64,000 nucleotides of DNA from Nonomuraea typhae (lineage in GTDB: Bacteria; Actinomycetota; Actinomycetes; Streptosporangiales; Streptosporangiaceae), in NCBI RefSeq assembly GCF_009760925.1, contig NZ_VRLV01000008.1, forward strand, positions 186,001-250,000. Reading direction: 5' to 3'. A program made the translations under genes and the position numbers. The notes under the pieces are model-generated. The model saw only the letters and a program-made list of their open reading frames with translations. It did not search any database and was not told the origin of the DNA. This document shows, in pieces, positions 50,242 through 59,425 of this stretch (the first letter of the stretch is position 1; the number at the start of each line of letters is the position of its first letter).

Positions 50242-51147
50242 TTACACCCGGAGGTAACGGCGGAGCGTGACGAAGGATGCGAGCACGCAGATGACCACGC
50301 CGATGACCATCGTGAGGGAGATGACCGAGGCCACGGAGTCCCAGCCGAGGGCTGCGGGCGAGCCGACGTACTCGGCGAGCTTCTCGAAGATGAAGACCTT
50401 GGTCACGATGAGCATGATGGCCGCGAAGACGCCGCCGACCAGGCCGGCGATGACGCCTTCCATGACGAACGGGAGCTGGATGTAGAGGTTCGAGGCGCCG
50501 ACCAGGCGCATGATGCCGGTTTCCCGCCGTCTGTTGTAGGCCGACAGCCGCACGGTGTTGCCGATCAGCAGGGCGGCGGCCAGGACCAGGACGACCGCGA
50601 CGACCAGGGCGAAGAACCGCAGCATGTCGAGCATCTCGAAGAACCTGCTGATGAGGTCCTTGTGGTTGATCACCTGGGAGATGCCGGGCTTGCCGCTGAG
50701 CGCCTGGATGACCGGCTGGTAGTTGTCGGGGTCGGCCAGCTTCACGCGGAACGACTCGGGCATGTCCTCGACCCGGACCGCCTGGACCAGGACCGGGTTG
50801 CCGTTGAAGGCCGCCTTGAAGTTGGCGTAGGCCGCCGCCTGGTTCTCGAAGGCCACGTCCTGGACGCCCGGGATGCCCTTGATCTCGCCCTGGAGCGTCG
50901 TGGTCTGCTCGGGCGTCACCGCCTTGCCCTTGCACGAGGGCATCGGGGTGTTCTCGCCGCACAGGAAGACCGAGATCTCGACCTTGTCGTACCAGAAGTT
51001 CTTCATCAGGCCGACCTGGTAGTTGATCATCAGGCCGACGCCCAGCATCGCCATGCCGACGGCGACGGTGATGACCACCGCGATGGTCATGGTCAGGTTG
51101 CGGCGAAGGCCGATCCAGACCTCGGAGAAGATGAAGTTCGCCCGCAT
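50242..51147 (-). CDS. ftsX: Cell-division protein FtsX
   Basis: A 301-residue membrane partner of FtsE that transmits ATP hydrolysis to peptidoglycan hydrolases at the septum. It has an N-terminal helix (TMTIAVVITVAVGMAMLGVG), an extracellular domain with two Cys (VFLCGENTPMPSCKG) and three C-terminal helices of the FtsX/MacB permease fold (RRRETGIMRLVGASNLYIQLP). Follows ftsE by 20 bp. Confidence 0.96.
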   Translation of the reverse strand: MRANFIFSEVWIGLRRNLTMTIAVVITVAVGMAMLGVGLMINYQVGLMKNFWYDKVEISVFLCGENTPMPSCKGKAVTPEQTTTLQGEIKGIPGVQDVAFENQAAAYANFKAAFNGNPVLVQAVRVEDMPESFRVKLADPDNYQPVIQALSGKPGISQVINHKDLISRFFEMLDMLRFFALVVAVVLVLAAALLIGNTVRLSAYNRRRETGIMRLVGASNLYIQLPFVMEGVIAGLVGGVFAAIMLIVTKVFIFEKLAEYVGSPAALGWDSVASVISLTMVIGVVICVLASFVTLRRYLRV

Positions 51148-51167
51148 GGTGTGTCTGTAGCTCCCTG

Positions 51168-51857
51168 TCAGTACGCCTGGCCGTAGACGCCACGCGACTG
51201 GTCGCGGACGATCTTGCCGTCCTCAAGTTCCACGACCCGTTTGCGCATGGAGTCCACGATGGCCGCGTCGTGCGTGGCCATGACGACCGTCGTACCGGTC
51301 CGGTTGATGCGGTCGAGCACCTTCATGATGCCGATGCTCGTCGCGGGGTCGATGTTGCCCGTCGGCTCATCGGCCAGCAGGATCATGGGCCGGTTGACGA
51401 ACGCGCGGGCCATGGCGACGCGCTGCTGCTCGCCGCCGGACAGCTCGTCGGGCATGCGGTGCGCCTTGCCTTCGAGACCGACCAGCTCGATGACTTCCGG
51501 GACTACCTTGCGGATGAACCGCCGCGGCTTTCCGATGACCTCGAGCGCGAACGCCACGTTCTCGTAGACGTTCTTGTTCGGAAGCAGCCGGAAGTCCTGG
51601 AAGACGCAGCCGATACGGCGGCGCAGGTGCGGCACCTTGAAGTTCGACAGCCGGGCCAGATCCTTGCCTGCGACATGGATCGCACCCGAATTGGGCCGCT
51701 CTTCCTTGAGGACCAGGCGGAGAAAGGTGGACTTGCCTGATCCCGAGGGACCGACGAGGAACACGAACTCGCCCTTGTCCACGTCGACGGAGACGTGGTC
51801 GAGAGCGGGCCGGTTCTGGTTCGCGTAGACCTTGGTGACATTATCGAAATGGATCAC
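51168..51857 (-). CDS. ftsE: Cell-division ATP-binding protein FtsE
   Basis: A 229-residue ABC ATPase: Walker A GPSGSGKST, VFQDFRLLPNKNVYENV, signature LSGGEQQRVAMARA, Walker B MILLADEPTGNID and switch His in MATHD. First gene of an ftsE-ftsX-smpB-PBP-like run. The 200-bp upstream gap carries repeats described separately. Confidence 0.97.
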   Translation of the reverse strand: MIHFDNVTKVYANQNRPALDHVSVDVDKGEFVFLVGPSGSGKSTFLRLVLKEERPNSGAIHVAGKDLARLSNFKVPHLRRRIGCVFQDFRLLPNKNVYENVAFALEVIGKPRRFIRKVVPEVIELVGLEGKAHRMPDELSGGEQQRVAMARAFVNRPMILLADEPTGNIDPATSIGIMKVLDRINRTGTTVVMATHDAAIVDSMRKRVVELEDGKIVRDQSRGVYGQAY

Positions 51858-51870
51858 GAGAGCATCACGG

Positions 51871-52008
51871 CATGCCAGTCTAGGGGTCAGGGCGGAAGCA
51901 AGGGTGGCACATGCCCACTTCCCGCCGTGGCCGACCGGGGGCGTCCATCTTTACTGATGATCGACGTTCCGATTGGCCAGAGCACAGTCTAGGGGGAAGA
52001 CTGGCATG
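51871..52008. repeat. Inverted and direct repeats upstream of ftsE
   Basis: CATGCCAGTCT (51871-51881) has a perfect inverted copy AGACTGGCATG at 51998-52008. CAGTCTAGGGG occurs directly at 51876 and 51985, and the second copy forms a local hairpin CAGTCT...AGACTG (51985-52003). They fill the divergent gap between ftsE and the small membrane protein gene. Confidence 0.6.
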
Positions 52009-52059
52009 GAACGTCCATAACGGAAACAAAACGATTGTGCGGCTACACTTGGGGCTGAC

Positions 52060-52251
52060 ATGAGTTGCGAAGACCTCGTCTGCGCGCAGTGCGCCCATCC
52101 GGTCATCGAGGGCCGATGCGCGCTGTGCCGTGCCAACCGTGAGCGGATGCACAATCAGGGCTTCGGCGGCCTTTCACCCGCCGTCGTCGTCTTTGTGCTG
52201 CTCCTCCTGCTCTTTTTCGCCCTGGCGGCCCGGCACCTAGTCGGTGCCTGA
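52060..52251 (+). CDS. Small zinc-ribbon membrane protein
   Basis: A 63-residue protein: two CxxC pairs (CAQC at 8-11, CALC at 20-23) as in a rubredoxin-like zinc ribbon, then one membrane helix (AVVVFVLLLLLFFALAARHL). ATG 52060 lies 11 bp after a TACACT -10-like hexamer, so the leader may be very short. The 3' end overlaps convergent prfB by 15 bp. Function unknown. Confidence 0.75.
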   Translation: MSCEDLVCAQCAHPVIEGRCALCRANRERMHNQGFGGLSPAVVVFVLLLLLFFALAARHLVGA

Positions 52252-53352
52252 CTCCTGGCGGCGCATCCAGCGGATCTCCGACTCGATGAACTCGTCGAGG
52301 TCGCCGTCCAGGACGGCTGTCGGGTTGCCCGCCTCGGTGCCGGTGCGCAGGTCCTTCACGATCTGGTACGGGTGCAGGACGTAGTTGCGGATCTGCGTGC
52401 CCCATGACGTGGTGGTGGCGCCGCGCAGCTCCGACATCTTCTCCGCCTCCTCCTGCCGCTTGCGCTCGAGCAGCTTGGCCTGGAGGACGGCCATGGCGGT
52501 GGCGCGGTTCTGCAGCTGGGAGCGCTCGTTCTGGCAGGAGACCACGATGCCGGACGGCAGGTGGGTGATGCGGACGGCCGAGTCGGTGGTGTTGACGCCC
52601 TGGCCGCCGGGTCCGCTGGAGCGGTAGACGTCGACGCGGATCTCGTCCTCGATGATGTCGATGTGGTCGGTCTGCTCCACGACCGGGACGATGTCCACGC
52701 CGGCGAAGGAGGTCTGGCGGCGGCCCTGGTTGTCGAAGGGGCTGATGCGCACCAGGCGATGGGTGCCGTGCTCGCCACGCAGCGTGCCGTACGCGTAGGG
52801 GGCCTTGACGGTGAAGGTGGCCGACTTGATCCCGGCCTCTTCCGCGTAGGAGGTCTCGTAGACCTCGGTGGAGTAGTTCTTGCGCTCGGCCCAGCGCAGG
52901 TACATGCGCAGCAGCATCTCCGCCCAGTCGGCCGCGTCGACGCCGCCGGCCTGGGAGTTGATCGTGATCAGCGCCTCGCGGGCGTCGTACTCGCCCGACA
53001 GCAGGGTGCGGACCTCCATGGCGCCGATGTCGGAGCGCAGCGTGACAAGTTCCTTGTCGGCTTCGGCGCGGGTGTCGTCGTCGCCTTCCTCGGCGGCCAG
53101 TTCGTAGAGGACCGTGAGGTCGTCCAGCCGCCTGGCCAGGCCCTCGACCCGGTTGAGTTCGCCCTGCAGATGGGAGAGCTTGCTCGTGACCTTCTGCGCC
53201 TTCTCGGGGTCGTCCCAGAGGTCCGGCGCGGCGACCTGCTCCTCGAGCTCCGCGATCTGCTTGCGCATAGCGTCGAGGTCGAGCACGTCCTGGATGTTGC
53301 GGAGCGTGTTCGCGAGCTCGCTGATCTCTTCTGCCGGATCCTTGTCTGCCAC
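52237..53352 (-). CDS. prfB: Peptide chain release factor 2
   Basis: A 371-residue class I release factor reading UGA and UAA. The RF2 specificity loop SPF is in VRISPFDNQG; the peptidyl-hydrolysis GGQ is in SSGPGGQGVNTTDSAVRITH. The frame is continuous, with no in-frame TGA near codon 25, so the programmed +1 frameshift of E. coli prfB is absent. GTG 53352 (VADKDPAEEISEL) gives the normal length. Confidence 0.96.
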   Translation of the reverse strand: MADKDPAEEISELANTLRNIQDVLDLDAMRKQIAELEEQVAAPDLWDDPEKAQKVTSKLSHLQGELNRVEGLARRLDDLTVLYELAAEEGDDDTRAEADKELVTLRSDIGAMEVRTLLSGEYDAREALITINSQAGGVDAADWAEMLLRMYLRWAERKNYSTEVYETSYAEEAGIKSATFTVKAPYAYGTLRGEHGTHRLVRISPFDNQGRRQTSFAGVDIVPVVEQTDHIDIIEDEIRVDVYRSSGPGGQGVNTTDSAVRITHLPSGIVVSCQNERSQLQNRATAMAVLQAKLLERKRQEEAEKMSELRGATTTSWGTQIRNYVLHPYQIVKDLRTGTEAGNPTAVLDGDLDEFIESEIRWMRRQESGTD

Positions 53353-53399
53353 GTCTCCCAAGGGTACGCGACCCTCGCCCGCCCCAATAACATGGCGAG

Positions 53400-54449
53400 G
53401 TGCGTGCATATGGTCGGCGGAAGGTGCTGGCGCTCGCCGTCGGCCTGCTGGCCGGGGCGGTCGCCTGTTCTGGCACGCCATCCGGGACGCCGACGCCCCA
53501 GGCCGCGGGCGTCACCCGCGCGCCGGTCAGCGCCTCGCCCACCCCTTCTCCCTCGCCCACGGCGCCGCCGATCACGCCGGAGGAGGCGCGCGAGGTCTTC
53601 ACCGCTTTCACCGCCTCCGACAACGTGCTGCGCGCCGCGGCCGCCCGCGGCTACAGCACGCTGAAGCTGGAGGGCGACCTCACCCGCGACGGTCAGAAGG
53701 AGCTCACCGCGGCCGCTTTCACCGCCAGCGGCAACCGTCCGCCGCAGCGGGTGTGGGGCGAGCCCGAGCTGCTGGTCCCGCGCTTCCGGCCGGAGGAGAA
53801 GGCGCCGTGGTTCAGCGTGCTGGTGCCGCGCGACGGGCGGCCGACGTTCCTGGTCTTCGCCAGGTCCGGTGCGCGGTGGTACCTCGGCTCGGCGGCGGAG
53901 GTGCAGCGCGGCGCCGGCCTGCCGGAGGTGGAGGTCGACGCGCAGGGGTATGCGACGCTGGTGCCGTCCGACGACAAGAGCGTGCTGATCGGCCCCAAGC
54001 TCATGGCCCCGCTGCACGCGACGGTGGCCGAGGCGGGCAAGAAGGGCGTCGCCGCCGACTTGCTGTCCGACGGGCCGTACACCACGGACATCGCCGCGCG
54101 GATCGCCGAGGACCGCAGCGTGTGGAAGCGCGGGGGCTACTTCTACAACCCCATCGTGAGCGCCAGCGAGTATCCCGTGTACGCCCTGCGCACCAAGGAC
54201 GGCGGCGCCTTCGTCCAGTACACCCTGACCAGGAACATCACCGTGGAGCCGCGGATCGGAAGCGCCGTGAGCGACGGCATCCCCGTGCCCGACACCGCCC
54301 GGTGGGCGATCAAGGGAGATCGGCTCAAGAGTTCCCTGAAGATGTCCGAGATCCACCAGTACGCGACGTCCATCCCGCCGGCTTCCTCGAAGAGCCGCGC
54401 CATCGTCATCGCCCACGACGGCGGCATGATCCGCGCGTTCGGGAAATAA
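53400..54449 (+). CDS. Lipoprotein of unknown function (DUF8094-like)
   Basis: A 349-residue lipoprotein: lipobox VAC with Cys23, Ser/Thr/Pro tether (TPTPQAAGV...SPTPSPSPTAPP), then a globular domain beginning TPEEAREVFTAFTASDNVLRAAAARG and ending HDGGMIRAFGK. Divergent from prfB (47 bp gap). Followed by a long hairpin shared with the convergent gdh. No enzymatic motif seen. Confidence 0.75.
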   Translation: MRAYGRRKVLALAVGLLAGAVACSGTPSGTPTPQAAGVTRAPVSASPTPSPSPTAPPITPEEAREVFTAFTASDNVLRAAAARGYSTLKLEGDLTRDGQKELTAAAFTASGNRPPQRVWGEPELLVPRFRPEEKAPWFSVLVPRDGRPTFLVFARSGARWYLGSAAEVQRGAGLPEVEVDAQGYATLVPSDDKSVLIGPKLMAPLHATVAEAGKKGVAADLLSDGPYTTDIAARIAEDRSVWKRGGYFYNPIVSASEYPVYALRTKDGGAFVQYTLTRNITVEPRIGSAVSDGIPVPDTARWAIKGDRLKSSLKMSEIHQYATSIPPASSKSRAIVIAHDGGMIRAFGK

Positions 54450-54456
54450 CCCCTCT

Positions 54457-54502
54457 GGTACGGCGGAGCGTCCCGGCCACCGGTGAGCCGGGACGCCGTA
54501 CC
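54457..54502. terminator. Long bidirectional hairpin
   Basis: GGTACGGC + GTCCCGGC pairs with GCCGGGAC + GCCGTACC, a 16-bp stem interrupted only by a 5-nt bulge (GGAGC), with a 9-nt loop. Lies between the convergent lipoprotein gene and gdh. Confidence 0.8.
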
Positions 54503-54506
54503 TCGT

Positions 54507-57500
54507 CTATTCCGTGTGCGGCAGGCTCGTGGAGGAGACCAGCGTCCGGATGGCGCGCAGGGCGACCGACAGCGTGGCCAGGTCGAAGTTGTCGCTCTCC
54601 CAGATCTCCGACAGCGTCTGCTTGGCCCGGCCGACCGCCGCGGAGTTGGCCTCCGACCAGCGGGCCAGGCGTTCCTCGGGTGAGGTGCCCGGCACGGTGT
54701 GGGCCAGCACGTCGCGGGTCAGCGCGGCGTGGGCGGCGTAGAGGTCGTCGCGCAGGGCGGAGCGGGCCATCGCGTTCCACCGGTTGTCACGCGGCAGGGC
54801 GATGACGCGCTCGCGCAACTGGGCGAGCTGGATGCGGTCGGCGAGGTCGAAGTAGACCTCGGCCACCTCGTTGACCGGCCGGTCGACGAGCGAGCCGACC
54901 TCGACGAGGTCGAAGGTGGAGTACGCGGGGACCATGGCGGCCACGCGCTCGGCCAGCTCAATCGGCACGCCGCGGGCCACGAACGCGTCGCGGCGCTCTT
55001 CGAAGGCGGCCAGGTCGGGCCCGGTCAGCAGCTTGGGCATGTGCGACAGGAGCCCGTTGACGCCCTTGACGAAGAAGTTCACCGAGCCGGCCAGGTCGAG
55101 CGGCGGGCGGCGGTTGTTGAGCAGCCAGCGGGTGCCGCGCTCGGCGAGTTTGCGGGCCTCCAGCAGCATCGCGATCTGCGTGCTGGTGTCAACCTTGTTG
55201 TCCAGTTCCTCGACCGCGCGGTAGAAGCTCGACAGGTCGAAGACCTCGCGGGTGACCAGCCAGGCGCGCACGATGTCGGGGGTGGAGGCGCCGGTCTCCT
55301 CGCCGAGGCGGAACATGAACGTGGTGCCCGCGGAGTTGACCAGCTCGTTCACCACGCAGGTGGTGATGATCTCGCGGCGCAGCGGGTGGGCGTCCATGTA
55401 GCTGCGGAAGCGCTCGCGCAGCGCGGACGGGAAGTACGACACCAGCCACGGGGCCAGCGCCGGGTCGTCCGGCAGGTCGGAGTTCAGCAGTTCGGCGTCC
55501 ACGACGAGCTTGGTGTAGGCGAGCAGGACGGAGAACTCCGGCGCGGTCAGCCCGAGCCTGGCCTGGCGGCGTTCGGCGAGCTGCTTGTCGGAGGGCAGGA
55601 ACTCCAGCTCGCGGCTGACCAGCCCTTCCCGTTCCAGTTTGCGCAGGTAACGGGCGTGGATGTGGAGCATCTCCGGCCCTTGCGCGCGGGCGCCGGCCAG
55701 GACCACGTTCTGGTTGTAGTTGTCACGCAGGACCAGCTCGGCGACCTCGTCGGTCATCGAGGTGAAGACCTGGTTGCGCTGCTTGTCGGTCAGCTCGCCG
55801 TCGCGCACCACCTGGTCGAGCAGGATCTTGATGTTGACCTCGTGGTCGGAGGTGTCCACGCCGGCGGAGTTGTCGATGAAGTCGGTGTTGACCAGGCCGC
55901 CGTTGAGTGCGAACTCGATGCGGGCGAGCTGGGTGAAGCCCAGGTTGCCGCCCTCGCCGATGACCTTGCAGCGCAGGTCGGCGGCGTTGATGCGCAGGCC
56001 GTCGTTGGCCTTGTCGCCGACGTCGGCGTTGGACTCGGCGCCGGCCTTGACGTAGGTGCCGATGCCGCCGTTCCACAGCAGGTCCACCGGGGCCTTCAGG
56101 ATGGCGCTGATCAGGTCGTTGGGCGCCATCGAGGTGACGCCTTCGGCGATGCCCAGGGCCTGGCGGACCTGCGGGGTGATCGGGATGGACTTGGCCGTGC
56201 GCGGGAACACGCCGCCGCCGGCCGAGATGAGCTCGCTGGAGTAGTCCTCCCAGGAGCTGCGCGGCAGGGTGAACAGGCGCTGCCGTTCGGCGAAGGAACG
56301 GGCGGCGTCGGGGGTGGGGTCGACGAAGATGTGCCGGTGGTCGAAGGCGGCCACGAGCCGGATGTGCTGCGAGAGCAGCATGCCGTTGCCGAAGACGTCG
56401 CCGGACATGTCGCCGATGCCGGCGACGGTGAAGTCGGTGTGCTGGATGTCCACGCCCATGGTGCGGAAGTGGTACTTCACCGACTCCCACGCGCCGCGTG
56501 CGGTGATGCCCATGGCCTTGTGGTCGTAGCCGACGGAGCCGCCGGAGGCGAACGCGTCGCCCAGCCAGAAGCCGTACTCCTTGGCCACGCTGTTGGCGAT
56601 GTCGGAGAACGTCGCGGTGCCCTTGTCCGCGGCGACGACCAGGTAGGTGTCGTCGCCGTCGTGCCGGACGGTGTCCGGCGGCGGCACGACCTTGCCGTCC
56701 ACGAGGTTGTCGGTGACGTCGAGCAGGCCGGAGATGAAGGTCCGGTAGCAGGCGATGCCCTCGGCCATCAGCTCCTCGCGGCCTCCGCCGACCGGCGGCC
56801 GCTTGACCACGAACCCGCCCTTCGACCCGGTCGGCACGATGACGGTGTTCTTCACCATCTGCGCCTTGACCAGGCCGAGGATCTCGGTCCTGAAGTCCTC
56901 CATGCGGTCCGACCAGCGCAGGCCGCCGCGGGCGACCTTGCCGAAGCGCAGGTGCACGCCCTCGACCCGCGGCGAGTAGACGAAGATCTCGTACTTCGGC
57001 CGGGGCAGCGGCAGCACGCTGATCGCCAGCGGGTCGAACTTCAGCGCGATGTACGGCTTGCGCTGCCCGTCCGGCCCGGTCTGGAAGTAGTTCGTGCGCA
57101 GGGTGGCCTGGATCATCTCCAGGTAGGCGCGCAGGATGCGGTCCTCGTCCAGGGAGGCGACCTCGTCGAGGGCGCCCAGGATCTCCTCGTTGAGCGCCTC
57201 GACCAGGTCCTCGCGGACGTCGTCGGCCCGCCGCGGGTCGAGCCTGGCCTCGAACAGGCGCACCAGCAGCCGCGCCAGCCGTACGTTGCCCCCGAGGACG
57301 CGTTCCATGTAGCGCTGGCTGAAGGTGGTGCCGGCCTGGCGCAGGTACTTGGCGTAGACGCGCAGGATCTCGACCTGTTCCCAGGTGAGCCCGCCCGACA
57401 GCACCAGCGCGTTGAAGTTGTCGGCCTGGACCTCGCCCTTCCACAGGGCCGACAGGGCGTCCTGGAACAGGCGCTTGAAGTCGTTGCGATCGACCTCGGG

Positions 57501-59378
57501 CGAGGGTTTGTAGTGCAGGCCGAAGTCGTAGATCCAGGCGTTCTTGGTCTCCGGGTCGTTGTCCCGGTCGACCTCGTAGGGGCGCTCGTCCACGACCTCG
57601 ACGCCGAGGCGCTGGATGAGCGGGAGCACCTTGGACAGCGAGATCGGGGTGCCGAGCTTGTAGATCTTCAGCCGGCGCTCGCCCTCGGTGGCGTCATACG
57701 GCTCGTAGAGGTTGATCCCGACCTCGTCGTCGGGCGTGCCGGCGAGTTGTTCCAGGCGGCGCAGGTCGACCACGGCCATCTTGGGCGGGAAGTCGGCTTT
57801 GTAGCCCTCGGGGAAGGCGGACTGGTAGCGGCGGATCAGCCCGGGGCCCTCCTCCTCGGTGGTCATCTCGGTGATGGCGGTGGCCAGGTCGTCCTCCCAG
57901 GAGCGGGTGATCGCGGCCAGGCGCGCCTCCAGCTCCTCGACGTCCACGGTGGGCGGCGGGAGCTGCTTGCCGCGCTCCCCGCGCACCACCACGTGCAGGC
58001 GGGCCAGGGCGGATTCGCCGATCATCGCGCTGTAGTCGAGCGTGCTGCCGCCGAGCGCCTTGAGCAGCAGCTCCTGCATCTTGAGCCGGACCTTCGTGGT
58101 GTAGCGGTCGCGCGGCAGGTAGATGAGGCAGGAGATGTAGCGGCCGTAGTCGTCGCGGCGCAGGAAGAGCCTGACCTGCTTGCGCTCGCGCAGGCGCAGC
58201 ACGCCCAGGGCGATCGGCACGAGCTGCTCGACCGAGGTCTGGAACAGCTCGTCGCGCGGGAAGGTCTCCAGGATCTCGATGAGGTCCTTGCCGTCATGGC
58301 TGTCGGCGGCCAGGCCGGCCTTCTCCAGCACTTCGGCGAGCTTACGGCGCAGCACGGGGATGCGGGAGATCGACTCGTTGTAGGCGACGTGGGTGAACAG
58401 GCCCAGGAAGCGGCGCTCGCCGATGACCTCGCCCTCGGGCGAGAACAGCTTGACGCCGATGTAGTCCAGGTAGGCGGCCCGGTGCACGGTGGCGCGCGAG
58501 TTGGCCTTGGTGATGATGAGCAGCTGCTTCTCGCGGGCCTTGGCGCGCACTTCGGCCGGCAGCGCGGAGAAGCTCTCCGAGCCGACCCTGTCGTCGCGCA
58601 GGATGCCGAGCGCGGCCCCGGGCAGGGAGCGCAGCTCGTCGCCGTGCTCGGTGTGCTCCAGGCGGTACTCGCGGTAGCCGAGGAAGGTGAAGTGCCCGTC
58701 GGCGAGCCAGCGCAGCAGGTCGAGGCTGTCCTCGACCTCGGCAGGCTCCAGCGGCGGCGGGTTGAGGGTGAGGTCCTCCGCGGTCTGTACGGCCAGCGCG
58801 CGCATCTTGGCGAAGTCCTCGACGGCGTGGCGGACGTCGGCCAGCACGCGCTGGAGGTCGGCCTCGATCCCCTTGAGCGCCTCGGGGTCGCCCTGGCGGT
58901 CGATCTCGATGTGCATCCAGCTCTCGACCAGCATCTGCCCGGTCACGTCCTCCTGGCCGCGGCCGAGCATCTTGCCCGTCATGTCGCGGCGCACCCGCAT
59001 CTGGGGGTGGACGACAAGGTGGATGCCGAAATCGTGGCGATCCAGCTCCATCGTCACGGAGTCCACGAGGAACGGCATGTCATCGGTGACCACCTCGACC
59101 ACCGAGTGGCCGGGGTCCCAGCCGTTGTCCTCCAAGGTGGGCGTGAACGCCCTGACCACCGCCCTGCCCTGGGGTCGCACCTCGGCCAGCTGCTTGTGCG
59201 ACATCGCCGGGCCGTACACGTCAATGGGGTTGCGGTCGAGCAGATCCTCCGGGGCCACATGGCGGTAATAGACGCGCAGGAACGCCAGCGCGTCCTCGGG
59301 GGTCACATGGTCGTTTCCGGCGGCGCATCTCTGGGCGGCTCGCTGGAGCAGCTCGTCCTTGGCCTCGTCGAGCGGCAT
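54507..59378 (-). CDS. gdh: NAD-dependent glutamate dehydrogenase, 180-kDa class
   Basis: A 1623-residue L_180-type enzyme converting L-glutamate to 2-oxoglutarate and ammonia for catabolism. The N-terminal ~700 residues are the regulatory ACT-like region. The central catalytic part has GGLRWSDRMEDFRTEILGLVKAQMVKN and the active-site Lys region GSKGGFVVKR (partial: TGSKGGFVVKRPP); the NAD-binding region includes GIGDMSGDVFGNGMLLS. ATG 59378 (MPLDEAKDELL) matches the usual family start and has AAAGGAG upstream. ATG 59429, overlapping the upstream stop as ATGA, would add 17 residues. Confidence 0.94.
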   Translation of the reverse strand: MPLDEAKDELLQRAAQRCAAGNDHVTPEDALAFLRVYYRHVAPEDLLDRNPIDVYGPAMSHKQLAEVRPQGRAVVRAFTPTLEDNGWDPGHSVVEVVTDDMPFLVDSVTMELDRHDFGIHLVVHPQMRVRRDMTGKMLGRGQEDVTGQMLVESWMHIEIDRQGDPEALKGIEADLQRVLADVRHAVEDFAKMRALAVQTAEDLTLNPPPLEPAEVEDSLDLLRWLADGHFTFLGYREYRLEHTEHGDELRSLPGAALGILRDDRVGSESFSALPAEVRAKAREKQLLIITKANSRATVHRAAYLDYIGVKLFSPEGEVIGERRFLGLFTHVAYNESISRIPVLRRKLAEVLEKAGLAADSHDGKDLIEILETFPRDELFQTSVEQLVPIALGVLRLRERKQVRLFLRRDDYGRYISCLIYLPRDRYTTKVRLKMQELLLKALGGSTLDYSAMIGESALARLHVVVRGERGKQLPPPTVDVEELEARLAAITRSWEDDLATAITEMTTEEEGPGLIRRYQSAFPEGYKADFPPKMAVVDLRRLEQLAGTPDDEVGINLYEPYDATEGERRLKIYKLGTPISLSKVLPLIQRLGVEVVDERPYEVDRDNDPETKNAWIYDFGLHYKPSPEVDRNDFKRLFQDALSALWKGEVQADNFNALVLSGGLTWEQVEILRVYAKYLRQAGTTFSQRYMERVLGGNVRLARLLVRLFEARLDPRRADDVREDLVEALNEEILGALDEVASLDEDRILRAYLEMIQATLRTNYFQTGPDGQRKPYIALKFDPLAISVLPLPRPKYEIFVYSPRVEGVHLRFGKVARGGLRWSDRMEDFRTEILGLVKAQMVKNTVIVPTGSKGGFVVKRPPVGGGREELMAEGIACYRTFISGLLDVTDNLVDGKVVPPPDTVRHDGDDTYLVVAADKGTATFSDIANSVAKEYGFWLGDAFASGGSVGYDHKAMGITARGAWESVKYHFRTMGVDIQHTDFTVAGIGDMSGDVFGNGMLLSQHIRLVAAFDHRHIFVDPTPDAARSFAERQRLFTLPRSSWEDYSSELISAGGGVFPRTAKSIPITPQVRQALGIAEGVTSMAPNDLISAILKAPVDLLWNGGIGTYVKAGAESNADVGDKANDGLRINAADLRCKVIGEGGNLGFTQLARIEFALNGGLVNTDFIDNSAGVDTSDHEVNIKILLDQVVRDGELTDKQRNQVFTSMTDEVAELVLRDNYNQNVVLAGARAQGPEMLHIHARYLRKLEREGLVSRELEFLPSDKQLAERRQARLGLTAPEFSVLLAYTKLVVDAELLNSDLPDDPALAPWLVSYFPSALRERFRSYMDAHPLRREIITTCVVNELVNSAGTTFMFRLGEETGASTPDIVRAWLVTREVFDLSSFYRAVEELDNKVDTSTQIAMLLEARKLAERGTRWLLNNRRPPLDLAGSVNFFVKGVNGLLSHMPKLLTGPDLAAFEERRDAFVARGVPIELAERVAAMVPAYSTFDLVEVGSLVDRPVNEVAEVYFDLADRIQLAQLRERVIALPRDNRWNAMARSALRDDLYAAHAALTRDVLAHTVPGTSPEERLARWSEANSAAVGRAKQTLSEIWESDNFDLATLSVALRAIRTLVSSTSLPHTE

Positions 59379-59425
59379 GTCGCTCTCACTCCTTTGTGAG
59401 GGTTTGCCAAATTTCGCCTGTCTTT

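Noticed and set aside
52237..53352. Programmed +1 frameshift in prfB
   Set aside because: The frame is continuous from GTG 53352, with no in-frame TGA near codon 25.
54699..59399. Very long open frame (about 1566 codons) antisense to gdh
   Set aside because: Composition is Val/Gly/His/Asp-rich with no domain; it mirrors the strong third-position G/C bias of the real gene on the other strand.
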